From positions 10,667-17,843 of the forward strand of contig DBKW01000001.1 in NCBI GenBank assembly GCA_002298665.1: a stretch of 7,177 nucleotides of DNA, in the 5' to 3' direction. This DNA is from Verrucomicrobia bacterium UBA740 (GTDB lineage: Bacteria; Verrucomicrobiota; Kiritimatiellia; RFP12; UBA1067). The translations under genes were made by a program, and so were the position numbers. Shown here in pieces: positions 1 through 5,870 of the stretch (the first letter of the stretch is position 1; every line of letters begins with the position of its first letter). Below the pieces are notes generated by a model that saw nothing but the letters and a program-made list of their open reading frames with translations, made no database searches and was not told the origin of the DNA.

Positions 1-160
1 CATAAGGAGAGGGGAGGGGATGGGCGGTTGGAAGGGGGTGGAGGGATGGGGTCGGCGCGCCATCCTCCCGGGGTGGCCCTTGCGCATCCTTTCCCTCGCT
101 TCCACAACCGAACCTTCTCCTTTTTCGCTTTCGCCCTCCTCCCGTCGGAACGACCTGTCC
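1..160. other. Non-coding G-rich upstream region
   Basis: No convincing gene is visible here. The first 51 bases are strongly purine-rich on the + strand, with six runs of three to five G (11-14, 16-19, 22-24, 34-38, 43-45, 48-51), giving G-quadruplex potential with one long 9-nt loop. Bases 52-150 are pyrimidine-rich and show no recognisable motif. A short frame at 20-238 has an AAGGAG ten bases upstream of its ATG, but its translation looks like random GC-rich sequence and it runs through the htpG promoter, so I do not call it. The region probably holds the 3' flank of an upstream gene outside the window. Confidence 0.5.
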
Positions 161-192
161 GGGGTGTCTCACGACAGGCCCCCCTTATTTTT
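161..192 (+). terminator. Possible intrinsic terminator of an upstream gene
   Basis: GGGGTGTC (161-168) can pair with GACA (173-176) and CCCC (179-182) around a TCAC tetraloop, leaving a two-base bulge (GG, 177-178). The stem is followed by TTATTTTT (185-192). This resembles a rho-independent terminator for a + strand gene ending left of the window. Competing pairings exist: CCTGTC 154-159 with GACAGG 173-178, and CCCCCC 179-184 with GGGGGG 198-203. The fold is therefore uncertain. It lies upstream of the predicted htpG start point, so it should not be part of the htpG mRNA if that promoter is used. Confidence 0.4.
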
Positions 193-223
193 GATTTGGG
201 GGGTTTATTTTCCCCGCAAGGCA

Positions 224-232
224 TGGTATAAT
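224..232 (+). promoter_or_regulatory. Extended -10 promoter of htpG
   Basis: A perfect -10 hexamer TATAAT (227-232) is preceded by TG plus one base (224-226), the extended -10 form. The -35 position at 17-bp spacing (204-209, TTTATT) is a poor match, which the extended -10 could offset. The hexamer ends ten bases before the htpG ATG, so transcription should start about 3-5 bases before the start codon or at it. No Shine-Dalgarno sequence lies between. The box and its distance to the ATG are almost identical to those before the aminotransferase gene. No CIRCE-type inverted repeat is present. Confidence 0.7.
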
Positions 233-242
233 AGATAACGCT

Positions 243-2132
243 ATGGAAAAGAAAACTGAATCATTCAAGGCCGAGATTGCCGAGATGCTCGATCTCGTCG
301 TCAATTCGCTCTATTCCAAGAAGGAGATCTTCCTGCGCGAGCTCATTTCCAACGCGTCCGACGCGATAGACCGCGCGAAGTATCTGGGACTGACCCAGAA
401 GGAGCTTTTGGCGGACAATCCCGACTGGCGCATAGACATTGCCGCGGACGGTGCCGCGAAGACGCTGTCCGTCTCGGACAACGGACTGGGGATGGACGCG
501 GCGGATCTGGAGAAGAACCTCGGCACGATCGCCTCGAGCGGCACGAAAGCTTTCCGCCAGGCGCTGAAGGAGAAGGGCGGCGAGGCGCTGCCGGAGCTGA
601 TCGGACAGTTCGGCGTCGGGTTCTACGCGGCGTTCATGGTGGCGGACAAGGTGACGGTCGTCTCGAAAAAGCGCGGCACGGACGCGGCGTTCCGCTGGGA
701 GTCCGATATGGGCGGGAGCTACACGATTTCGGACGCGGAACGGGCGGGCTTCGGCACGACGATCACGCTGCACCTGCGCGCGGACCAGGAGGAGTACCTC
801 GACCGCTGGCGCGTCGCCGACCTGGTGAAGAAATATTCGGACTTCATCGCCTACCCGATCTACTTCAAGCAGACGGACGCGCCGAAGGACGAGAAGCCCG
901 AGGACAAGAAGCGCCGCGAAGAGGACGAGGCCAAGCCCCTCAACACGCGCGTGGCGCTGTGGAAGCGCCCCAAGCAGGATGTGAAGCCGGAGGAGTACGC
1001 CGAATTCTACAAGCACCTGACGCACGATTTCGAGGATCCGCTCGAGACGATTCCGTTCTCCGGCGAGGGCGCGGTCGAGTTCAAGGCGCTCCTGTTCATC
1101 CCGAAGAAGGCGGCGATGGACCTCTTCATGCCGCAGCAGAAGCGCGGACTTTCGCTTTACGTGCGCAACGTCTTCATCGGCGACGACATCGACCTTCTGC
1201 TGCCGAGCTGGCTGCGGTTCGTGAAAGGCGTGGTGGATTCGGCGGATCTGCCGCTCAACGTGTCGCGCGAGATGCTGCAGGACGACGCGGTCATCCGCAA
1301 GATCAAGTCGGCGATCACGTCGAAGATCCTTTCCGTCCTGGAGGAAATGAAGAAGGATTCCGCCAAATACGACGCGTTCACCGCGGCGTTCGGGTCCATT
1401 CTGAAGGAGGCGGTGCACGTGGACTGGCAGAACGCCGACCGCGTGAAGAAGCTTATCAAGTATCCGTCCGCCCGGACGGAGCCGGGCAAGCGCATCTTCC
1501 TCGAGGACTACGTCAAGGACATGCCCGCCGACCAGAAGGATATCTACTACATCATCGCCGAGCGCGAAGAGGACGCCCGCCGGGCGCCGCAGATTGAGGC
1601 CGCGCGCAAGCACGGCTGCGACGTGCTCCTCTTCTGCGAGCCGGTGGACGAGTTCCTGGCCGAATCGCTGCGCGAGTTCGAGGGCAAGAAGTTCGTGGAT
1701 ATTGGCAAGGGTGACGTGTCTTTCGGCAGCGAAGCCGAGCAGAAGGCGGAAAAGGACGCCCAGGAGAAGGCCACGGCGGAGCTGAAACCGTTCCTCGAGA
1801 ACGTGAAGAAGACGCTGGAGGCGAACGTTTCGGACGTGCGCGTCTCGACGCGCCTGGTGGATTCGCCCTGCTGTCTCGTGGCGCGCGAAAACGCGCTTTC
1901 GCCGTCCATGGTGCGCATGATGCGGGCGATGAACGAGAAGGTTCCGGACGAAAAACGCATCCTCGAGATCAACGCGGAACATCCGCTCGTCAAGAAGATC
2001 GCGGCGCTTTCGGGCGATGCGCAGGCGGATGCGGTGCATTTGCTGTACGACGGCGCCCTGATCGCGGAAGGTTCGGCGGTCGCCGACGGCGCGGACTTCA
2101 TGAAGCGCATGACCGCGCTCATGATGAAGTAA
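243..2132 (+). CDS. htpG: Hsp90-family molecular chaperone HtpG
   Basis: This encodes the bacterial Hsp90, a cytosolic ATP-dependent homodimeric chaperone that helps remodel client proteins with the DnaK system. At 629 residues it is full length (E. coli HtpG is 624). The N-terminal GHKL ATPase domain (about 1-208) shows the helix FLRELISNASDA with catalytic Glu33 and Asn37, the nucleotide-binding DNGLGM (Asp79), the lid around GTIASSGTKAF (94-104) and GQFGVGFYAAFMVADKV (121-137). A charged linker (about 209-233, rich in Lys, Glu and Asp) leads to the middle domain, which carries LYVRNVFI (305-312) and the conserved arginine loop LPLNVSREMLQ (Arg342). The C-terminal dimerisation domain (about 505-629) contains EINAEHPLVKKI. 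The eukaryotic MEEVD tail is absent, as expected. The ATG at 243 gives the family N-terminus directly; no Shine-Dalgarno precedes it and the -10 box lies ten bases upstream, so the mRNA is probably leaderless or nearly so. Confidence 0.98.
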   Translation: MEKKTESFKAEIAEMLDLVVNSLYSKKEIFLRELISNASDAIDRAKYLGLTQKELLADNPDWRIDIAADGAAKTLSVSDNGLGMDAADLEKNLGTIASSGTKAFRQALKEKGGEALPELIGQFGVGFYAAFMVADKVTVVSKKRGTDAAFRWESDMGGSYTISDAERAGFGTTITLHLRADQEEYLDRWRVADLVKKYSDFIAYPIYFKQTDAPKDEKPEDKKRREEDEAKPLNTRVALWKRPKQDVKPEEYAEFYKHLTHDFEDPLETIPFSGEGAVEFKALLFIPKKAAMDLFMPQQKRGLSLYVRNVFIGDDIDLLLPSWLRFVKGVVDSADLPLNVSREMLQDDAVIRKIKSAITSKILSVLEEMKKDSAKYDAFTAAFGSILKEAVHVDWQNADRVKKLIKYPSARTEPGKRIFLEDYVKDMPADQKDIYYIIAEREEDARRAPQIEAARKHGCDVLLFCEPVDEFLAESLREFEGKKFVDIGKGDVSFGSEAEQKAEKDAQEKATAELKPFLENVKKTLEANVSDVRVSTRLVDSPCCLVARENALSPSMVRMMRAMNEKVPDEKRILEINAEHPLVKKIAALSGDAQADAVHLLYDGALIAEGSAVADGADFMKRMTALMMK

Positions 2133-2136
2133 AGGC

Positions 2137-3036
2137 ATGGGCGAGCGCTCCCCCATACTTCTGGAGGTCAAGCACCTGCGCGTCGCTTTCCGGACGGAAG
2201 GCGGGGGGCTTTCCGTCCCGGTGCGCGACGTGAGTTTCACCGTGCCGCGCCGGGGGCGCATTGCGCTCGTCGGGGAGTCGGGGTGCGGGAAGTCGCTGAC
2301 GGCGCTCGCGCTCAAGGGGCTCGTCGACCGGGCGGAGGTTTCGGGCGAAATCACAGGAAAACCGCGCATTTCCTACATTTTCCAGAATCCGATGCAGTCG
2401 CTCGACCCGGTCATGCGCATCGGGCGGCAGATAAAGGAGGCGCGGTACGACATCCGCGACGAGGGCGTGCTGCGTGTCTTGTCGGATGTCGGGCTGCCGC
2501 CCGAGACGGTGCGGAAGTATCCGTGCCAGCTTTCGGGCGGCCAGCAGCAGCGCGTGATGATCGCCGCGGCGGTGGCCGCCTGCCCGACGCTGCTTGTCGC
2601 CGACGAGCCGACGACGGCGCTGGACGTGACGACGCAGAAGGAGATTCTCGATCTCCTCGTGCGGGTGGCGCCCCGGCGGCAGATGACGATTCTCCTGATC
2701 ACGCACAATCTCGGGCTCGTGGCGCGCTATGCGGACTTCGTCCACGTCATGTACGCCGGGGAGATCGTGGAGAGCGGTCCGGTCCTGGACGTGCTGGCGC
2801 ATCCGCGCCACCCCTACACGCAGGGGCTTCTCGAGGCGGTGCCCCGGCTGGACGCGCCCAAGGACGCGCCCTTGCGGTCCATAAAGGGGACGGTGCCCCC
2901 GCCGACGGCGTGGCCGACGGGGTGCGCGTTCCATCCGCGTTGCCCGAAGGCGCGGGCGTCCTGCGCGTCGCCCACGTTTACGATTTGTCCATACATGAAA
3001 GAAGAGACTGCCATATCCACGGCAGATTTGCTATAA
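2137..3036 (+). CDS. Oligopeptide/dipeptide-type ABC transporter ATPase
   Basis: This is the nucleotide-binding subunit of a peptide/nickel-type ABC importer (OppD/DppD family), hydrolysing ATP at the inner membrane. In order it shows Walker A GESGCGKS (46-53), Q-loop Gln83 in YIFQNPMQSLDP, signature LSGGQQQR (132-139), Walker B LLVADEP (152-158, Glu157 catalytic), D-loop ALD and switch His190. The C-terminal oligopeptide-transporter extension HPYTQGLLEAVP (225-236) is followed by four cysteines (263, 269, 276, 284) in a GCxFxPRCPxA...C...C arrangement, which in DppD-like proteins is reported or proposed to bind an Fe-S cluster. At 299 residues it is short for the family (usually about 320-330): the stretch between Walker A and the Q-loop is roughly 15-20 residues shorter than usual. 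The start is four bases after the htpG stop, with no well-spaced Shine-Dalgarno, suggesting translational coupling. No permease, binding protein or second ATPase is in the window, so the substrate is unknown. The tail after Cys284 is encoded by the next gene's promoter DNA. Confidence 0.93.
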   Translation: MGERSPILLEVKHLRVAFRTEGGGLSVPVRDVSFTVPRRGRIALVGESGCGKSLTALALKGLVDRAEVSGEITGKPRISYIFQNPMQSLDPVMRIGRQIKEARYDIRDEGVLRVLSDVGLPPETVRKYPCQLSGGQQQRVMIAAAVAACPTLLVADEPTTALDVTTQKEILDLLVRVAPRRQMTILLITHNLGLVARYADFVHVMYAGEIVESGPVLDVLAHPRHPYTQGLLEAVPRLDAPKDAPLRSIKGTVPPPTAWPTGCAFHPRCPKARASCASPTFTICPYMKEETAISTADLL

Positions 3037-3037
3037 T
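3008..3037 (+). promoter_or_regulatory. Extended -10 promoter of the aminotransferase gene
   Basis: TATAAT (3032-3037) is preceded by TG plus one base (3029-3031), an extended -10. A partial -35, CTGCCA (3008-3013, four of six consensus bases), lies 18 bp upstream. The TAA stop codon of the ABC ATPase (3034-3036) is inside the hexamer. The aminotransferase ATG begins ten bases after the box with no Shine-Dalgarno between, so the predicted transcript has a leader of about five bases or none. The 19 bases from the box through the ATG match the htpG counterpart at 16 positions, including AACGCTATG. Confidence 0.68.
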
Positions 3038-3047
3038 ATTGAACGCT

Positions 3048-4322
3048 ATGAACACACTCGCAGAGAAATTGAACGATACTTTGGGTCCGGCCGCGGCGTT
3101 TCTTTCGCCGGAAGGACGGCGCATCTACTTCCCCTACGGGGGCATATTGGGGCAGGGCGCCGAGGCCAAGGCGTGCGACATCAACGCCACGATCGGCATG
3201 GCCTTCGAGGAAGACGGCTCGCCGCTCGTGATGCCGTGTTTCAGCAAGGGGATTACGCTCGACAAGAAGGCGTTTCTCTATGCGGGAAGTTTCGGACTGC
3301 CGAAACTGCGCGAAGTCTGGCGCGAGATGCAGATCGAGAAGAATCCGTCCCTCGTGGGCAAGACCTTCTCGAACCCGGTCGTCACGAACGCGCTGACGCA
3401 CGGCCTGCGGATCGCGGCGGAACTCTTCGCCGGCCCCGAAGACACGCTCGTCACGCCCGACCTGTACTGGGACAACTATTCGCTCATTTTCGGCGAGGCG
3501 CTCGGCGTGCCGCAGGCGCTCTTCAACACCTACAGGGACGGCCACTTCGACGCCAAGGCGATGAAGGCGCAGCTTTTGGCTCCCGGCGACAAGAAGATCC
3601 TCATCCTCAACTTCCCGAACAATCCGACCGGGTATACGGCGACGGACGAGGACGCCGCGGCAATCGTCGAGGCGGTAAAGGAGGCGGCGGACGCCGGCAA
3701 GCGGATTGTCGTCCTGCTGGACGACGCCTACTTCGGGCTCGTGTACGAGAAGGGCGTGCACAATGAATCGCTCTTCGCGGAGTTTTCGGACCTTTCGGAA
3801 CGCGTCCTCGCCGTCAAGCTGGACGGCACGACGAAGGAGGACTACGTGTGGGGGCTGCGCGTGGGCTTCATCACGTTCGCGTTCAAGGGCGCTACGGCCG
3901 ACCAGCTCAAGGCGCTCGAGGCGAAAGCGGCCGGGAACGTGCGCAGCTGCATCTCGAATGTTTCCTCCATCGGGCAACACTTGGCAATCGCCGCCTATGC
4001 GGACCCGGGCTACCGTGCGCAGAAGAAGGAGAAGTACGACGTCCTGAAGGCGCGCTACGACGAAATCCGCCGCATCCTCGCGCAGCACCCCGAATACGCG
4101 GACGCGTTCGAGGTCATGCCGTTCAATTCGGGCTATTTCATGTGCGTCAAGCCGATTGGCGTGGACGCGGAGACGGTGCGCAAGTATCTGATCGAGAAGT
4201 ACTCCACGGGAACAATCGTGCTTTCGGGTCTGATTCGCCTGGCGTTTTCGACGATCCCGACCTTCAAACTGGCGCGGCTCTTCCAGAACGTGGCGGACGC
4301 GATAAACGAACTGCGCGCCTGA
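3048..4322 (+). CDS. Class I/II PLP-dependent aminotransferase (fold type I)
   Basis: A 424-residue cytosolic enzyme of the aspartate-aminotransferase superfamily that should transfer amino groups using pyridoxal phosphate; the substrate is not predictable. Visible signatures are NFPNNPTGY (188-196, with Asn192 in the cofactor-contacting NPTG), DDAY (Asp225 and Tyr228, matching the residues that contact the PLP pyridine nitrogen and O3'), the Schiff-base lysine Lys263 in TTKEDYVWGLRVG with Arg271 at the usual spacing after it, and a C-terminal arginine (Arg397 in LIRLAFSTI) at the place of the carboxylate-binding residue. The N-terminal segment with DINATIGMAFEEDGSP (44-59) belongs to a poorly characterised branch rather than classic AspC, TyrB or HisC types. 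The frame stays open far upstream to 2283, but that stretch is a shadow of the ABC gene. The ATG at 3048 begins at the natural family length, eleven bases after the ABC stop and ten after a TATAAT box. No Shine-Dalgarno is present. Confidence 0.9.
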   Translation: MNTLAEKLNDTLGPAAAFLSPEGRRIYFPYGGILGQGAEAKACDINATIGMAFEEDGSPLVMPCFSKGITLDKKAFLYAGSFGLPKLREVWREMQIEKNPSLVGKTFSNPVVTNALTHGLRIAAELFAGPEDTLVTPDLYWDNYSLIFGEALGVPQALFNTYRDGHFDAKAMKAQLLAPGDKKILILNFPNNPTGYTATDEDAAAIVEAVKEAADAGKRIVVLLDDAYFGLVYEKGVHNESLFAEFSDLSERVLAVKLDGTTKEDYVWGLRVGFITFAFKGATADQLKALEAKAAGNVRSCISNVSSIGQHLAIAAYADPGYRAQKKEKYDVLKARYDEIRRILAQHPEYADAFEVMPFNSGYFMCVKPIGVDAETVRKYLIEKYSTGTIVLSGLIRLAFSTIPTFKLARLFQNVADAINELRA

Positions 4323-4348
4323 GACGGGCGCGCCGCACCCGGTGAGTC

Positions 4349-4354
4349 AAGGGG
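4349..4354 (+). promoter_or_regulatory. Shine-Dalgarno that fixes the start at 4365
   Basis: AAGGGG ends ten bases before the ATG at 4365 and only four before an in-frame TTG at 4359. The spacing favours the ATG, which also places the two lysines of the signal peptide directly at the N-terminus. Confidence 0.6.
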
Positions 4355-4364
4355 TTCTTTGTCC

Positions 4365-5870
4365 ATGAAGAAACTGTTCGCATTTCTCGCGGTCGCGTTT
4401 GCTTTGACGCTGGGTGCGGCGCCCGAAAGGTTTTCGGTTCTGCGTTTGGCGGACGGTGCCACGCTCACCAATGCGGCGGCCCGGCTTGGCGCGCAGATCG
4501 AACTGCCGCAGTTCCAGGACTTGGTCGGCTCGCTCATCATGTTTTCGGAAGCCCGCGGTCTGTTCGGACCCGAACGGGAAGGCGCGCCTTCCGCATACAT
4601 CGGCTATGTGCCCGCCGGGGAGGGTCCGCTTTCGCCTGCGAGTCTGGGCGAACAGGCTTTGGTGGCGCTCATGTATCCAACCGCGCAGTCGCGCGCGGCG
4701 TTTCGGGAGAAGTTCCCGGGGGTCGACGAGACAAACGGCGTTATGCGGCTCGTTTCGCAGGAGGATGGCGTCTCCGTGACCAATTACATTGCGTATGCGG
4801 AAGATGGACGCTGGGTCGCCGCCGCCCCCGCCGCCGAATTGGCTACGTTGGCATTGGCGGAGACGAATAAGCTCGAGAAAGCCGATCTTCAGGGCAATCT
4901 TATCGATTTCACCCTTGAAGACAACATGTTCGCGAGGCTCTTGGCGGGTTCGTTGAACAATGCGAGTCCGGAGGCTTTCAAGGGCGCGGGCGCCTTCAAA
5001 TTTGGATTCCGTGCGGACGAGCGAGGTTTGGACGTCCAGGGGACGCTTGCGACGGCGAAAGGATCCTATTTGGAAAGGCTTGGACGCCAAAAACTCGCTG
5101 GGAAGCCGCTTGCTTTCGCCGATAAAGACGCGCTTTGGGCGTGGGAGACCGCGAATGCGACCTCCCCGGGCGGACGGGGGGTGTCCGGCCCGGACATGCG
5201 GCGCCTTTTTGCGGAAGAAGGGTTCAAGTTGGACGCTCTGCGGGTCGACGAGACGAATGGCGCGACATTTGTTTCGCTTGATTTCGCGCGTCTGATTGCG
5301 GATAACAGGACAAACAACTGGCTCGCCACCGCGCAGCGCATAGCGTCGAAACTCGCAAATTCGCCGGACAAGGTCCGCCAGGTGCCCACGAACGCCGCGG
5401 GAGCCAAGGTCGCCTTTACGCTCAAGGGCGCGAAGGGACTGTTCACGCCGGCCCAGCGCTTTGCCGCCGTTTTGCCGGAAGACAAGGACCGCCCGCTTTG
5501 CGCGGCTTACGCGGGGTCGCCTTTCGGTCTTCTCAAAATCGCCGCGGCGCTTTGTGTGCGCGAGACCGTGACAAAGAGCGATGCGGTCGACATGATCAGC
5601 ATGATGCTGACCGCACTGCCGGTTGCGCAAGAAGGTGGGTTCGCCGGCGCCGTATGGCAGGATGACGAGGGCTTCCGTTTCCATTACCGGATGACGGCCT
5701 CCGAATTGAAGGGGATTTCCGCGCTCGTGCAATTGGGCTTGGCGTTCGCCTTTTCGGATGCCGTGGAGGACGAGCTTCTCGACGAGGAAGAGGAACCTAT
5801 CGATGAGGAAGATGAGCCGGTCGATGTGAAAGAGGGCGCGCATGAAGATAAAGGCGCACGCCAAGATTAA
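4365..5870 (+). CDS. Exported protein of unknown function with acidic C-terminal tail
   Basis: I do not recognise this 501-residue protein. Its N-terminus is a plausible Sec signal peptide: MKK, then the hydrophobic LFAFLAVAFALTLG, then AAP, with cleavage likely near residues 18-19, so it should act outside the cytoplasm. No catalytic motif, lipobox, repeated domain or further clear membrane helix is evident; 450-463 is a moderately hydrophobic stretch. The hexapeptide VDETNG occurs twice (120-125 and 294-299), possibly marking an old internal duplication, though the surroundings do not align well by eye. Residues 468-490 form a very acidic tail (15 of 23 are Asp or Glu) with a PIDEEDEPVD near-repeat. 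The gene starts 42 bases after the aminotransferase stop and overlaps ispE by 29 bp in another frame, so the tail DNA doubles as the ispE ribosome-binding region. The acidic tail might bind cations or basic partners; that is only inference. It reads as a real gene by its full-length frame, start signals and biased codon use. Confidence 0.8.
   Translation: MKKLFAFLAVAFALTLGAAPERFSVLRLADGATLTNAAARLGAQIELPQFQDLVGSLIMFSEARGLFGPEREGAPSAYIGYVPAGEGPLSPASLGEQALVALMYPTAQSRAAFREKFPGVDETNGVMRLVSQEDGVSVTNYIAYAEDGRWVAAAPAAELATLALAETNKLEKADLQGNLIDFTLEDNMFARLLAGSLNNASPEAFKGAGAFKFGFRADERGLDVQGTLATAKGSYLERLGRQKLAGKPLAFADKDALWAWETANATSPGGRGVSGPDMRRLFAEEGFKLDALRVDETNGATFVSLDFARLIADNRTNNWLATAQRIASKLANSPDKVRQVPTNAAGAKVAFTLKGAKGLFTPAQRFAAVLPEDKDRPLCAAYAGSPFGLLKIAAALCVRETVTKSDAVDMISMMLTALPVAQEGGFAGAVWQDDEGFRFHYRMTASELKGISALVQLGLAFAFSDAVEDELLDEEEEPIDEEDEPVDVKEGAHEDKGARQD
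5831..5836 (+). promoter_or_regulatory. ispE Shine-Dalgarno inside the upstream gene
   Basis: AGAGGG ends five bases before the ispE ATG at 5842. It lies within the coding region for the acidic tail of the preceding gene, which supports translational coupling and the choice of 5842 as the start. Confidence 0.6.

Noticed and set aside
20..238. Small 72-codon frame with an AAGGAG ten bases upstream
   Set aside because: The composition looks random, it runs through the terminator-like hairpin and the htpG promoter, and an overlapping frame of similar quality (28-231) exists.
261..2369. A 702-codon open frame antisense to htpG
   Set aside because: The translation is Arg/Leu/His-rich low-information sequence typical of the antisense of a GC-rich gene; the + strand frame is unmistakably HtpG.
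2283..3047. Upstream extension of the aminotransferase frame back to 2283
   Set aside because: This part overlaps the ABC ATPase in another frame and translates to Arg/Ala/Gly-rich nonsense; the family N-terminus, the promoter and the gene spacing support the ATG at 3048.
4325..4341. CGGG/CCCG hairpin after the aminotransferase stop as a terminator
   Set aside because: The stem is only four pairs and no T run follows; it is more likely GC-rich coincidence within a 42-base spacer.
4359..4364. TTG start at 4359 for the exported protein
   Set aside because: It is only four bases after the AAGGGG, whereas the ATG at 4365 has acceptable spacing and gives a standard MKK signal-peptide start.
4347..5864. 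505-codon antisense frame opposite the exported protein
   Set aside because: It has an Arg-rich shadow composition and no start signals or recognisable motifs, and the + strand frame has a signal peptide and Shine-Dalgarno.
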